A DNA stretch of 64,000 bases from Onchidella celtica (GCA_963931925.1 OZ007572.1:24420034-24484033); one strand, 5' to 3'. Positions 11,301-25,045 are shown, counted from the stretch's first letter. Numbers and translations: made by a program. The notes: a model not told the origin generated them from the letters alone.

Positions 11301-13348
11301 TTGGCGCAGTTGACGTCAATCGCTACCCACTGTCTTATTCACATTTATTGCGACATGTACCCTTGATCCGGCTGTCGCCTATTTTGGGACCCTCTTAATT
11401 TCAAAATAGTATCCTTAAACAAAAATATGTTTTTTTTAGTTACACTTATGCTGACAAAGAAGACGCTATATATATGTATCATAAAAAATCATATTTACGG
11501 ATGGGATATAATAATTATGTGGGACCATTGTTTGTTGACGCAGTAGATACCGTAATGTTTAGTCACCGCACAACTGACGTTCAATCGTGTATTTGAGGTG
11601 AGATTTTTCTCAAATCTGCCGAGGTATGACTAAGTAAATTGAAGAATAACACCTGTAATTTGTGATTCATTATCTTATTGCCACTGATGATCAGTGGGTC
11701 CTGTCATTGCATGATGAGTTGGCTGCTGAGGGGATGGTTGGAAAATTTCATTGCATTTTGCTTCCTTATAGACATAATAGGATAAGATAAGACAAGATAA
11801 CACTTTATTATCCCATGAGAGAAATTCTCTTTCACAGAGCGTTTTAGAGCACCTACATGGTACACTCATCTTGCGCATCAGTACATAAACATTATATCAC
11901 AACTCATTAAACTCAAAAACAGGCGTACATGAAGTGACATGGTAAGACACCTTAATGAATCCTGACCATGGTGGGTTGGTGTAATGTATTTTAATCCAGT
12001 AACTGTAAAATTCATGAGAAATAAAAGTGTACTTTCTTGACATGAAAAACAGTGATCAAGACATGTCTAGTAATGAATAAAACACTAACACATTTTCATA
12101 GGGGTCTGGGTCATATCATTTGTGTAACACTCTAAGTTATATGGGTATCTTTTCTTCATGATCTAGTCTGGTTATTACATAATGTATCCTTTTCCCCACA
12201 TCATTCTGTAATGTGAAACTGATCCTGCAATTCATTAATGGATATAACAATGAGAATGTGCCGGATGGAAATCGATTTGCCTTTAACCTAACAAAGTGAG
12301 GACAATATAACAATTGCATAAATATTAAATAGCAACAACAATCGGCAACTCTAGAAACATAATAGGACTGGCAACCAGCCTGTTAGCTGATGTATCACTT
12401 TTCATCTTTACTTTCCTTCTTTTCTCTGTCTTTCTTTCCTTCTTTCTTTCTTTCTTTTTTTCTAAAGTTTAAATAACAACCGAAAGAAAAAAAAATCATA
12501 CAAATAAGTCTCCAATAAATTTGAATAAACACAAGGACTCGCGATGCAAAATGTGTGAAGCAATAAAGATTATCATGCCGCGTCCGCTTTCCATTCTATT
12601 GTTGCAGACATTCATTTCAGACACACCACAACCATCTCTTCTATTTTATTTAGACACGTTCTGCAAGTTATATTTCCACTCGAAAGCTGCTTCATATGAC
12701 ACAGTGACATGGCTTAGGATTCATGGTCCCTGCTGCGCCCGAGATCCCAGTGATAATTGCAGTGGAGAGGGGTTGGGGTGGGAAGGGCGGGGAGGGGGAA
12801 TTATGAAAATTGATAGTTTCCTTCGCACTTTATTTCCTGAGAAATGTTGGCAGGAAATGTCGGCAGCGGCCTGGGAAGCTAAGCTTTGGTCAATGACGTG
12901 CTACTCGTATTTTCATAACACTGGTTGTGGCACAGGGAATCTCAGAGCAGGAGATGACTTGTTTCGTTACAATATCACTTTGTTGCTATATTTTCCTGCT
13001 TTTCAGTTCTCTTAGTACAGATGTTAATTTGTCGCCGAGTTGGAGAATTGTTAAGATGTATTTTTCACATTTTATTTCTATCGCTGGACCGACATTACTT
13101 TCTTTTTGAAACACAACAGACACGAGAGTTTGAGAAGAGGGGATAGAACGATATCTCCCTGAAATTAAATCCCAATCCGGGGATTTTTTGTCTAAAAAAG
13201 ACAGCTGTAATGAAACACCTCTTTCTGATATGAAATTTCAAAATCTTACATGAAAAGTTTTTACGTATCGCCAGTTCTTAAAATGTCCCATATAACCAAC
13301 TAGATGATAAAGCGGCCTCCGCTCTCCATCCTCTTTTTCTTCCTATCG

Positions 13349-13350
<2 letters not shown>
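8349..13350. other. 5-kb gene-free stretch
   Basis: Mostly unique-looking AT-rich DNA, with a short GA tract at 9046-9070, ATT repeats near 10310 and a TTTC tract near 12430-12460. The 164-codon frame at 12521-13015 is listed separately. No gene, RNA or transposon recognised. Confidence 0.4.
12521..13015 (+). other. Unrecognised 164-codon open frame
   Basis: The frame has an ATG near its start and is the longest open frame outside low-complexity DNA and RXYLT1. The predicted protein has no motif I recognise, includes a Gly-rich stretch from a GGGGAAGGG-like run, and lacks convincing splice context. Probably chance. Confidence 0.1.

Positions 13351-13380
<30 letters not shown>
13351..13380. 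repeat. C-run followed by (TC)n microsatellite
   Basis: A poly-C run passes into about 14 TC dinucleotides ending at 13380. Confidence 0.9.
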
Positions 13381-13532
13381 AGATACAGTATCCCATATGC
13401 ATTAGTGTGCAATGCATACTGTTCCTGCTAGGCTAAAATACACCGAAATGAGCGTCCTTGAACGGCAATCAAGTAGAAACCACAAAGGCTGAAAGAGAAC
13501 ACCATGTGAGGACGAAATGAATCGACAAAATA

Positions 13533-13783
13533 GTAAACTTAGTTCTTGTTTGTTCCAACTCTACTTTTTCGCATAGCTGAGAAATTCGATATTAAACGTT
13601 TGCGGCTTTAGTATTGTGATACGGAGTTAGAAGAAACCGGAACTTTGAAATACTTTGATAATGCCACAACACTTAAACAAGTGGCAAAGTATGCATTTGT
13701 TAAAACTCTTCTACATACTGAAAGATCTCCAGTTTTTCTTTTCTTACGAAAACAGAGATAGAACAAACAAGAGCTAAGGTCGC
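13533..13783 (+). mobile_element. MITE family 1, copy 1
   Basis: About 250 bp. The left end is a decayed form of GCGACCTTAGTTCTTGTTT and the right end is GAACAAACAAGAGCTAAGGT plus CGC, its inverted repeat. The interior has GAGAAATTCGA, TTAAACGTTTGC, CTTTAGT, GATAATGCCACAACAC and CTCCAGTTTTTC. It shares these with 16603, 18307 and 48972. There is no coding capacity. Confidence 0.88.
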
Positions 13784-15138
13784 CTAATTTTTTATTTTTT
13801 TTTAACAGACGCCTTTGCATCGGTCATTATCAATGGCCGTGTTACGACTGACTATCAAAATTAACCCCTATAAAAATTTGAAGCATATACTATTTGCAGT
13901 TTAATCATAACTGGTGCCAAGCATCTATAAGTCCTGAAATATAATCGCGTATAATATAGCATTGATGCTGATGATAACCATCAAACTCTAAATTTATGCG
14001 GGAAGGCGAAATACGCAATGAATCTGTCAGGCAACACGACTGCAGATCGGAAACAAAATGTCAAATAGGTCTGAATGCAAGAAAACGAGAAAAAAAAAGG
14101 AAGTTTGGGGGGGGGGGGGCGTGTAGACGTTTACGAAAACAAAACAAAACAGAAAAAAACTTCTATGTTCTTCCTTTTCAAATCCCAGGCATTTTTGTAT
14201 TTGTTGATGGGATGAAAAGGCTCTCCTTTCGGCAGTTTGCCGCAATTATTCTGAGATGCAAAGCTACTGGCCTCTTTCTGCGTAAATCTGAACGCATCGT
14301 TGCTTCTGCAGACGCTTTCCAACGCTACAGCAAAGGAAAATTCACAGACCATTAAATTTTGCATTAGGCACTGTTATGTTAATTTATTTTGTCAGTTTGC
14401 CTGCACCCCATCTAAATCTTATCTAAATTTTGATCTATAATGGGGAACTTAAAGATATGGAGCGCGTCCAGCTACCTGGTGTCATCACCAGTGCCTAGTG
14501 AAACAGGCCAAGGTTTTTGCAAACATAGGCTTTGGATGCTCTAAGTAAATGCTCAGTAGGTATGCCCACAGTAGAATGTGACATAATATCTGGGGCAAGA
14601 ACCTACTATACAATAGAGTCCACGGCAAGTAAGGTCATAAGCACAGCCCCCACTTCCCATCTCCCGAGCCCTTTATTCCTCAGCTGACAAAACATCATGA
14701 CGAGAGCAGTACTGAAGGTGAAATAAGAGAATGGTCCAAAGATAGGGACAGTTATCAATAGTTATATAATATTAACAATGTTTTGCTGATTCGACAGACG
14801 AACGAGTATTTTACCTGGTGCGTAACGAAAGACAATCCTAAAGCATTTTTTACTGTCGGTGTCGAAGTAAAAATAATAATGAAAATAGTACTAATAATTA
14901 TGAAATTAAACTTAGTGGCATAACGGATTTCCATAGATTCTCACCATAATCATAATGGTTTTACAACTCGGTATCCCAGAGGCAAAGGTAGAGCAAAATT
15001 GGAACACGCACTTCCAATTAATAAGAGTTTGAAAATTTTCTCTCGGCACTTTCAAACTATGAAATTAATTCTTATTCGAGGACCATTCCTCAGATATTTT
15101 CTTTAATTTTTGTGTTAACAATGCAAAGTACATGTAAG
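13784..15138. other. Gene-free stretch
   Basis: Contains a G-run at 14107-14119. The open frames on both strands around 14000-14360 are overlapping and unrecognised. No gene supported. Confidence 0.4.
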
Positions 15139-15370
15139 GTCCGAAACACAGGATACCGAGACGGCTCAATTCGCCAAATTCCGTCCGTCGACTTGCGCGC
15201 GTATCATCCATGTCAACAAATGCAACAATTCGCACCACACCCCTTCATAACTGAATGAAAAAGACTAGTACCACAGAACTCCGTGAGCTGTACTCACCGT
15301 GTTTATACGCGCAAGAGTTGTGGACATAAGAAAGAAAGAATGGTCCGTCTCGGTATTCTGTGTCTCGGGT
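15139..15370 (+). mobile_element. MITE family 2, copy B
   Basis: The best-preserved family member. Its left end is GTCCGAAACACAGGATACCG and its right end is CGGTATTCTGTGTCTCGGGT, an inverted match over about 24 bp. The core blocks ATTCCGTCCG, GCGCGTATCAT and GCAACAATTCGCACCACAC are shared with copies A and C. Confidence 0.88.
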
Positions 15371-15501
15371 GAGGTTCTGCTAGGCGGATAAGGATAACTA
15401 CAAAAAAGCAACAACAAAAAACAACTACAGTACTTCGAACGTGCAGTGAGAGTCAGCGGCATATTACATATTGTGGGAAAAAGGGGGTGGGATGGAAAAT
15501 A

Positions 15502-15710
15502 CCCAGCCAGCATCACTACGTCAGTCCGACGTAGATTTCTGTGGGATTAGCAGACTTGCAATAGGGACGGGGTCCCTGCATCAAACTGACGTCAGCGCGA
15601 CGTCGTAACCAGCGGATCACCAAAATGAACGATGTCATTCCTACTCCGACGTGGAAACTTGACGTCAGTCTTAGGCGTCGGATTTCTCCGTAGGATTTCT
15701 TGCAGGGATA
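15502..15710 (+). repeat. GACGTC-rich dispersed repeat, copy 1
   Basis: The repeat starts with CCCAGCCAGCAT and contains repeated GACGT/ACGTC dyads and GATTTCT words (for example CTACGTCAGTCCGACGTAG). It ends near CTTGCAGGGATA. The block order matches 24848-25045, where CpGs have decayed to TpG/CpA. Its terminal motif also recurs at 25816-25842 and 27815-27841 in reverse orientation. Confidence 0.7.
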
Positions 15711-16602
15711 GCTTTAATGCTTAATGTTATCTGAGTCATTTTTCAAACCATGCCTGGGGGAAAAATTAATGGTTGTATTGTAAAGGGTTGTGATAAAACT
15801 AAAAGTAACATTTATTTATGGTTAGCATTATCTTACTTGCATCGTTATCTGACCTGGTGACCATCTTGAAAAAGAGCACATGTTTACAACCTCCTATCAT
15901 TGTCTGAGATTATGTCCCATCAGTTACTCTAATTGCCCCGGTGTGCTTAAAAGTAAAGCTTGATTATTTATGATCTTTCTGCATGCTCAAATGCATTTTT
16001 TAATGTAGAAAAACATTGTTCACTGATCCTGTTGGTTTGGTTTCACAAATTTTGCAGTTTCTTTTTGCTATGTAAAAAACATGGTATTTTTTCTGTCCCA
16101 TACCAACTAAAGTGAAGGCGATTGAATGGACTCATCTTAATTTTTATTATTTAAAACACATTTTTATCATTTCTGTACCATTTTTCTGGAGGACTGATCA
16201 ATCCACTTTGAAATAAATGGTTGGTTATTTATTAAGTGGCCTTTTCTTTCTTTAAAAAGTATTGTCTGAACGTCCTGCAGTTACCGTGGCATGTCCCTTA
16301 TGCAATGTTGCGACGTTTTATGCAAAGCTCAAAGGTCCCAGGAGCAATCTATTCTCGATTACCATCATCCTCGAGCATAAATTGTCTTCCACCATAATAT
16401 TACTACTATAGAACTAATGTTCTGTTGTGGCCTACCTTGCTTTACCACATCCTCAACAACTGAACTAGGTACGAAGGAAAGAAAGAATCCGCACAATCGG
16501 TTTGTGAAACAAAAGCCTGATCTGTCAAAACAGTTTCATGGGCGTCTTCAGCAAGCAGTCACAAAAAAGGGACGGGGTGGGTGGGGGAACGAGTGAGATA
16601 CC
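15711..16602. other. Gene-free stretch
   Basis: AT-rich sequence followed by a short GGGTGGGTGGGGG run near 16575. Nothing recognised. Confidence 0.4.
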
Positions 16603-16862
16603 GAGATCTTAGTTCTTGTTTGTTCTGCCTCCGTTTTCCGAAAAACTGGAAATCTTTTAGTATTGTACAAGAATAACGAATGCACACATTGACACTTGGT
16701 TGAAAGGCCTTCTGGCACTTTTCAAGCTGTTTCACAGTTCAGATTTATTCTAACTCCTTATCATAATACATCATACATGTACTAAAAGCAGCAAACGTTT
16801 CACGTCAAATTTCTCAGTTGTGCCAAAAAAGTGAAGTTGAAACAAATACGAGCTTAGGTCGC
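16603..16862 (-). mobile_element. MITE family 1, copy 2 (inverted)
   Basis: The ends match the other copies (GATCTTAGTTCTTGTTTGTT left, GAGCTTAGGTCGC right). The interior reads as the reverse complement of copies 1, 3 and 4, with GCAAACGTTTCACGTCAAAT and TTTCTCAGTTG at its right side. The opposite interior between like termini proves that the termini are true inverted repeats. Confidence 0.85.
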
Positions 16863-17775
16863 TGTACGCACAGAGCCAGAGGGTTTTAGAATTTGTATTA
16901 CATTAAAGAAATGTATTTGCGTGCTTGTGTTTGCGATATAATATGTATTGTTTGAATGTTTGCCTTTGACGTGGCGGTTCTGAGAATTCTAAAGGCAAAC
17001 ACAAATTAATGAATGTTCTACATGGCATGTATTTTTGTGGGTTGCCTATCTCATTGCGATACCGAACTTTCTGTACTGAGAGATGTCTACGTAGTGTGCA
17101 ACAGTACAAGTTACTCTACTATTACTGTATTAGGCGCAAATGTAAGCAACAGATCTTCTCCCTCGTTCTGCCGTTTGATGGAAAAACACCGCAAATGCCA
17201 AAACAGAACTTAACAGGAGAGGCGACAAAACATTTCACTCGAATCGTTGTTCAATTTCCATTATGTGCTATTCAAAAGAAACTATTAGTCGTACAAAATT
17301 ATAGGCCAGTTAGAAAGATAAGCATATTTCATTCTCAAAATATTGTTGAAAAGTGAACTTGACCTAGACTCTAGTTTGACATACGTCTTTTCCGGTGACA
17401 TTGCAGCGTTCCTTCAAGCGTTGACATGGAGCACGGCAGGTGTTGCTAGTGTGAATGTAAGTAGGCTAATGTATTGGTGGTTCGGAACGAGAAATGGGGA
17501 TGGGTGATCGGGGGAGGGGGGTGCTCTTGGGCTTTCCGTCGGCCGTGACGGACAGTGAAGGTCATGTCAAGCAAGGTACAGCATACCTTGATCTGTTCAT
17601 CCGCAGATTTGATGTTCATGTCAGTTACATCTACATGTTTTGAACGTAGGCTACGTCGCTTAGTCTTGCCCTCTACTCCGCTACCGTGATAAGATGAATT
17701 ACTAAACTTCCACTTGAAAGTCGGCTCGAATTTGTTCTTTTTGGGGGTGGGGGGGGGGGGGGTTTAGATAGCATA
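16863..17775. other. Gene-free stretch
   Basis: Includes overlapping open frames at 17009-17356 with no recognised motif and a G-run at about 17745-17762. No gene supported. Confidence 0.4.
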
Positions 17776-17884
17776 TTGACAGATACAAAGAGAAAGAGAC
17801 AGACGAGACAGACAGATAGAAAGACAGGTGGAGGATGGACGAATAGACAGACAGACAGGCAAGCAGGCAGGCAGGCAGGCAGGC

Positions 17885-17947
<63 letters not shown>

Positions 17948-18025
17948 GAGACAGAGAGACAGAGAGAGAGATAGATAGATAGATAGATAGATCGATAGAT
18001 CGATAGATCGATCGATCGATCGATC

Positions 18026-18113
<88 letters not shown>

Positions 18114-18121
18114 GATAGATA
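17776..18121. repeat. Compound (GACA)n/(GATA)n microsatellite
   Basis: An imperfect GACA/GGCA part passes into pure CAGA repeats, then GATA and GATC repeats up to 18121. The apparent proteins on both strands here are low-complexity artefacts. Confidence 0.97.
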
Positions 18122-18306
18122 GGCTGGGAATTTGGAGGAAAGTGAGAATGCTGGGGAGAGATAGTGGAAACAGGCAGCGGGACTGAGGCGGAGAAAAGTA
18201 TATCGAATGGAAAAAAAACAACAAAGAAGAACGGGCCTATTTAAATGTGAACAAAGGTGATAAAATGCCAGGTCTCTCTGTAGGGCCGGGAGCTTGGAGG
18301 CATTAC

Positions 18307-18540
18307 TCGACCTTAGTTCTTATTTGTTCCAACTCCAATTTTTGCACAACTGAGGAATTCGACGTTAAACATTTGCAGCTTTAGTTTATTATGATAAGAA
18401 GTTAGAGTAAATTAGAACCGTGAAACACCTTGATAAGTGCCACAACGCGTTTTAAACAGGTGCCAGAGTGTGCTTTTGTTATATCTCTTTTACATACTAA
18501 AAGGTCTCAGCATATGGAGACAAATAAGAACTAAGGTCGC
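18307..18540 (+). mobile_element. MITE family 1, copy 3
   Basis: The left end CGACCTTAGTTCTTATTTGT and right end ACAAATAAGAACTAAGGTCG form a perfect 20-bp inverted repeat, so this copy is the best terminus reference. The interior has CACAACTGAGGAATTCGA, CCACAACGCGTTTTAAAC and CTAAAAGGTCTC. No coding frame. Confidence 0.92.
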
Positions 18541-19338
18541 GATTAGTAAAACAGTGATGGCTTGCACACCATAACGTTTGCCGACTGGGGCAATTTATAG
18601 TGCTGCCAAAGCGTGACATACTGTAAATCTGCTTTGTTTTGTTTTACTTTTTATCCATATATCAAAGTCAAATGTTTAATGATTTTGATATTGAAGACCG
18701 CCGCAATGTTCTGTCAGAGGGAGAAATGAAACTGACAGGAAGGTATATTTTTAAGCAGGATTGAAATAGGCATGAAACGCAGGAATGTGACACGAGCCCA
18801 TAAGAAAGCTTTGTGTGTTAGTTCTGGGAGGAAAACCTTGTCAGTGGTTTTTAAATGTGCTTCAGTTTTTACTCTTAGTCTTATGCATTTGTGCAGAGCC
18901 TAAGGAAAAATATCCAGGGCATGGTTTAACATTACCAACTAACAGCTGTCTGGAGGGAGATATCATTGAAATTAATCTCATGGGTAAGCTCTGATATAAA
19001 TAAAACCAGAGACAACAGTGAACTCCCGGCTTGAATGTTGTAAGTATGGTCGATGGCACACTGGTAGTTAAAAAAAGAAAACGCGCGAGTTGATGTCGAG
19101 CGAGTGAACTCAAGCAGGTCACCGACGATTAATGCCATAAAACATCGCTTGAAACAATAGATAGGTTGGACCACGTCCCTACACTGCACCAGGACAACTT
19201 GCCATAGGAAACCCTTTTGCTGCTATCAAATCTCAACATAGCCTATCAATTCAATGGTACCTTAGTATTAGAGTGCTCAAATTAATTGTAGCGCAGGGCA
19301 TAAATTAACTATGACCGACATAATTATCAAATTGTGAG
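18541..19338. other. Gene-free stretch
   Basis: AT-rich sequence without recognised features. The minus-strand frames at 18862-19189 overlap each other and show no family motif. Confidence 0.4.
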
Positions 19339-19572
19339 TGGATCTGACGAAATGGGGCTTAAGATGTTGGAACAAATTCCTGAGACACCCCCCTCGCCCC
19401 CCCCCCCCTCCGGGAAGAATTTTTCTATAGAAATTGAGATTTGCTTGTCATATGAAAGATAAGCAATTTTTCTGCATTCAGTTAAAATGTTTTGCCTGAA
19501 ATCGTCTTAGAAATATATTACTTTAATCTTTGAAAAAACATTTCACCCTCTGCCTGGGTCGTGTCAGATCCA
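19339..19572. mobile_element. Possible inverted-repeat element
   Basis: TGGATCTGAC at the left is matched by GTCAGATCCA at the right, about 234 bp apart. Adjoining bases are only weakly inverted, and no target duplication is clear. It holds a C-run near 19390. Confidence 0.35.
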
Positions 19573-22500
19573 CCCATTTATAATAACGGAGAGCTGACAC
19601 CAAGAGCCATGGTTATGATTAGTTAAGTTCACAAAAGTCTCAGCAATGAAGCATGTATACTGCACATCTTTCGCACTATGCCAGATGAGAAGTTCCAAAA
19701 TCAGGGAAACAGCCACCAAAATGGTATTACTGCTTCTTAAATGCAAGAAAGTAGACGTACAGCGTCTGTTCTGTGTTTTCTGTTCGATAATAAGACGCAA
19801 TAATAAATGCAATGAAAATAGTTATATAACGTATCTTTTTTAAAAAGCTAAAATTGAAGCCTCCTTGGTCAAAGATATGACATGTTATTATAATATAGAG
19901 GTCGTGGCAAAAAGAACATAGTAATACGTACATGTTCTGGTGCTCACTTTTCATCACGTAGATTAGTACATGTAGGCCTATCATTTGGTCGTTTGTGGGC
20001 GTATAATTATGTGGGGAGAAGGGCGTTCGTTGCAATTATCTGGCCATCTGTGTACCGAAATAATAATGAATCACATCTAAACTCCAGCATCAAATTACCT
20101 GTCCACCTCTCATATTCAGTGTCGCCCACAATACAAAACCAGCTCATGTCAAATTGGAGTCTATCCTTGTTTTTCCTCATGTTAAATGGCATACAAATGG
20201 TATGATTATACATATTTATGTTTAACGCATTCCTGATCTGGAAGTTTCAGTACTGAAATATGAAATAAGATATACTATTAAGGTCCTATTCAGAAGGTCA
20301 TAAAACTGAACCAATGAAAATGTGTAGATCTATATTGGTCTTCTTCATTATAACATAGGAACAGCACGGGAACTGAATAGAAATGAATACCAGTTTGTTT
20401 GTTTTGTTTCTTGTTTTTAATTCGCCATTCCAAGAATATGCCCTGCACCTCCTTTGCCAGACTGGCTTACTAACAACACTGATAATTATTATCTTAGCTA
20501 CATCTTGCATCTGACATTATTTCCTCATTATCGGGCTTCCACACCGACACAATATTCTTCAAAGTCTGAGTTACACGGTGCTGCACCTGAAGCGGCGAGT
20601 TCAAAAATGTTGTTTGGAAACAGCAATGCATTGAACAATAACAGACTCTTTCGTACGTACTAAAACATGACCTAAAACTCCCCCATCCCCTCCCGCCCTC
20701 TCCCCCCTCCTTAGAAAATAAAACAACTTGACATTTTTGGAAATTACTTATGGCATACAAACTTGCTGTCCTCGAGAACCAGTGACGTAGCGTGTGCGGG
20801 GCCATAAGGGTGGTTGCCCCGGGGCGCAAAATTAAAAAAAAACAACAATAAAGTAGTAATAATGAATAAAAAAAATAATGCGCCCTCCCATTGACACAGA
20901 AAATCTCCCAATATTCCAACATCCTACACAGTTTTTCAGCATTACATGAATTTTTTAATCATGATTTCTTTATGCAAGTTATGAAACATTACAGTACCGG
21001 TATTTTCAAAAGAGAAATCTTTTATAATAGGCATTATAATATAATTCGTCGATAAAACTTACTTGGGGACAGTATGGCTGTAATTAGTGAGAAAAGTACT
21101 GTAAAATATTACATGGCAACGTTTATTTGCCCGGTCATTTATGCAACGCAACACAACAATCAATCAGTGTCATACATATCACGGAGACGGGGCGGGTATG
21201 AAAGAAGGAGCGAAGCTATCTAGGCGCCCGATGCAACTCGGTGAAATTTTAAACATTTTCAACACTCATAGTTGCGTTGCGTTGCGTTGCATACATTTTA
21301 AAATCCATCTCAAGCCTAAAGTAATTAACCCTTAAAATGCATGTACATAGAAGAAGATTTTTCTGCTCAGAATGACATATTCTTTCATCGCTATAAATAT
21401 GTGCAGACACTGGTGTTACACGCAGTATTTAAGAAACATGCCGTGACCTCCATTAGTTGCACACTTGGTGACAATCCGATCGCTTAATTAAGATCTGTCG
21501 AAATCTCAAAATACCGCCACTAATTAATGTTCCCGCCAATTTACAATTCCAGCCACAGAGTTTAAAACACGTCGTTGTTGTCAGTATGTGCGTGTTCCGT
21601 TACACTAGGAGTTCCATCGTTTTGTGAATATTGTTGTTTTGGGGTGTCGACAGATTACCTTTTGGTTTGTTTTTTTCTTTTAGCAGTGATGAATGTTTTG
21701 CTAACTCTGTAGTCATTAAAAAAAAATTCTTTCATTTCAACTACTTTCGCGTGTAATATGTATTTTATATGAGGCTGCCAGGGAAACAGGACAGTTGTCG
21801 CTGGATCCAGGTTTGAGATATAGGACAAAAACAGTAACAGAGTGACCTCGAGTCAAAATTGAGTTCTTAAAATATTTCTTAACACTGTCTCAAAAAGCCT
21901 TTAATGAGTAGTTTTGAAAAGTATTTTCTAATCCCTATCGAGCTACGTTTTTACAAACGTCGGCTTTTAATATGGTTTCAGATTTGCTTCGGTGGGTGTA
22001 CAAATGAAAGCTGCAAGAGAGTTCGATTAACCTTGTTGTGACAGTATGAATCTCTATATAACTGTCACTGTTTAACTTCACTTCAAGTTGAAAGAAATTT
22101 CTCAGAACCTAAATTAATCAGAATCAGAATCTACTATGAGCCAAGAAAGACTGAGTAACCGAGCAATACTGTCAACTGGGAAGAACTTCAAAGTAGATTT
22201 CACTACATGTTACTGAAACCTTTGCACACATTAAAACCAGGCGATTTTAAATAGGACTTTACGCATTTTACTTTAATTACTTTAAATAGCATTTTCTTAA
22301 AATACCATTCGACGTCGTGTGTTTTTGGGGGTAAGAAGTGCAATACTGGTCAGGCGCAAGGGACTCAATGAGTCAAGGGGCGCAATACCTGCCTTAGCCC
22401 GGACTCTAGCTACCCCACCTATTATGCAATGACAATAACATTAGGTAAATCAAGAGCACGGTGCGCTCCTCTGCTGCTGCAGTGAATAACTCTACATCTG

Positions 22501-24847
22501 GATTTTTTGCCATCTTTCATACAATCATGCTGGCAGTCAACAATGTGTATTTTGACACGTTGTATTTCGACAACTCAATAAAACAAACCTGGTGTTTCAC
22601 AATTTAAACACATAATAGAAACACTATCATACTCTTTCGTTAACTTTGTGAGAAATACTCACTTTAAAAATGGTCATCTATTTCCCTATTGTGTACTGTT
22701 TAAAACAAAAGTTGTTTACAACAAAACAAAACAAAAAAGTGGCACGGGGACTCCAGCACACATTACCCTACTTAGCTACACTAGGTGTGCCGTTTGACTA
22801 TGTGGTTGCGAGAGCACTTTTCCCATGACATGGACGATCCTAAGTCTAATACCCTAAAGTACCAGTTGCCCCTTAAGATCTAAGGAAGTAGGTTCTAATC
22901 CGTATGTTTTGTCCGGCCTACCCCCGACCAAACTCCACCCCAGCACTCAGTCCCTCAGCAGCCTCTTAGGGGAGGAAACTCGCCAGATCCCAGGCTATAT
23001 TACAGGTTAGTTGGGCGTGACTAACCGTGCGAGTACCTTGGTCGACCGTCGACCTCAACGCTACATGGAAGCAGGAGCCAGTGACCACCCGGGTTTCCCC
23101 AAAGTGGCTGTTCTGTACTATAAATAAATTTGGGTTTTCTTATATGACACACAATCCATACATTGTCTGCCGTTATGGGTTTGACCTCATTATGCATAAA
23201 CTCAGATATTAAATCCATTTCTTTACAAACCTTACTTAAAATACATCGTTTTAACTCAAACAAGTTCGATTAACACTATAAGTTAGAAATACACGGCTTC
23301 TAATAGAAATAGGGCAATAAATATCCTTTTTGCAAAAAACAAACTACACACATGATTACCTACCATTCCCCATGACACCTTCTCGGCCTTTATCTACAAA
23401 CGGGAAGCAGAAGTGGGAATCGATACCGTATTTATTTATTCTCATGTAAGTTGAATGTCACAAAAGATTGAATACTTCCTTTCATGGGATCCTCGATAAT
23501 ATGAAACTTTTTACTTGTACTTACACCAGAGTCTGTTGTTTTTCTCTAGTTTACAAGTTCAAACAAAACAGAATGATTTCATAACCGCTTTATGTCAGAC
23601 ATTATAACAAAGACACTGTTGTATATTCCAAATTCGATACCAAATAGACTCATCCATTACCAAGCAGATTACCCCACCACCCTTAACACTAAAAATCCCA
23701 TAATTTCTAAACTATAATGATCTCACGGAAACAAAATGTTACAGACGAAGAGAAAAACTGTTATATCACAAACTGTATGAAATCAGCAAGTTGTTTTCAA
23801 CACTGCACGTTAGGAAACTGTTTCTCACATTATGCCTCGATCGCTGGCATGTAGATGGTAACAACTATGCATTGGGAGACAGACTGTGCATGATTTCTTG
23901 TTGCCAGACGAGTGGTCAGCAGCAATTTGGCAGTGAAATAAAACCAAACTCTTTCTGCGCATGACAGGTCACAGGACAAGTGCATGTGTGGATGGCTTTG
24001 TGTAATTTGCCCATCCTAACAGCCATTCCAAGGAACATTTACAAAATATAAATGGCACTTATCTAAATTCTGCATGTGAACACAAATTGACCAGCATTAT
24101 ACATTTCCAAACACTTTGCAAATTGAAATACTGGAATAATTTTACATCAGCTGCCGTATGCATGAACCATGCATAACTGGTTACACAGTGGTGTAGGCCT
24201 TACGCATCGGTGCAAAATACTATCTGGTATGCACGAGCTTTGCGTAGGCCTACATCCACAGGTAAAGAGTTCGTAACTTTACATTTTCTCTAAGGACAAC
24301 TAAATCAGCTACGTAATGCGTAATTAGCTTTGGGAAAGTGGCACCTGCTAGAAAGAACGAAAGATTGTAACTAATACTTTATTCCAACCCGTGACTTCAC
24401 GGGCCAAGGAAAAAAAAATGGATTTCTACTCACCCTCAATTTCGATTTTTTATTTTGATTGGCATTGTTTTCTCGTGGCAGGGATTGGCTGAAACAAATT
24501 CTGTGCATGTGCAATGTCAATTTTTCTTATCAGCGGTAAGCAGCGATTGATGCATAGGGAAGCATAAGTGTAACTTCAGTTTATTGCATACCCACCAAAT
24601 TTGAGTTTACATGTAGGTGGCAGTATGCACTACTAAGCTTGCACCATAGTGCAAAACGGGCGGATTTACATCAAGTTCATGCACATATTACAAAATTATA
24701 AAGAATAAAGCAGAGAAAATCACTGAATTGGACACAGTACTAAACTTCCGCAATGCTCATTCCATTTTATTTCTATTCTTAAATCTCTCCCAGTTTAAAG
24801 TCAAAACGACCAATGCAGCGAAAACCTCTATGATGTTATTCATCAAT
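19573..24847. other. 5.3-kb gene-free stretch
   Basis: Mostly AT-rich unique-looking DNA. It holds a hAT-like end at 20782 (CAGTGACGTAGCGTG, then GGTTGCCCCGGGGCGC) and an inverted repeat at about 21140/21285 (ATGCAACGCAAC). A weak tRNA-like block lies at 22803-22905 with GGTTCTAATCC. No gene recognised. Confidence 0.4.
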
Positions 24848-25045
24848 CCCCAGCTGGCATTCCCATGTCAATCTGATGTAGATTTCTACAGTATTTCTGC
24901 AGGGTTACTGGTCCTACATCAAACTGACATCGTCCAATGTCCTATCCAGTGGATCTCTGTACAGATGATCACTGGATCTATGTCATTCCTATGAGCAAAT
25001 TTGATATCAGTCCTATGTGTCAGATTTCTGTATGGTGCTGCCTGA
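24848..25045 (+). repeat. GACGTC-rich dispersed repeat, copy 2 (CpG-decayed)
   Basis: Same block order as 15502-15710: CCCAGCTGGCAT, CTGATGTAGATTTCT, CTACATCAAACTGACATC, ATGTCATTCCTA and ATCAGTCCTATGTG. Many ACG and CGT positions of copy 1 are ATG or TGT here, as expected from methyl-CpG decay. Confidence 0.65.

Noticed and set aside
17673-18224. 183-residue open frame rich in Ser-Ile-Tyr-Leu and Cys-Leu-Ser-Val
   Set aside because: It is the translation of the GATA/GACA microsatellite; every frame through such repeats stays open.
20782-20835. CAGTGACGTAGCGTG followed by TTGCCCCGGGGCGC, like a hAT terminus
   Set aside because: Only one end is visible, so no element could be delimited; mentioned in the gene-free stretch.
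21140-21290. ATGCAACGCAAC inverted repeat
   Set aside because: Built from simple GCAAC/GTTGC repeats; chance pairing is likely and there is no target duplication.
22803-22905. tRNA-like block with GGTTCTAATCC
   Set aside because: Box A and the cloverleaf are not convincing and there is no second copy, so neither a tRNA gene nor a SINE can be called.
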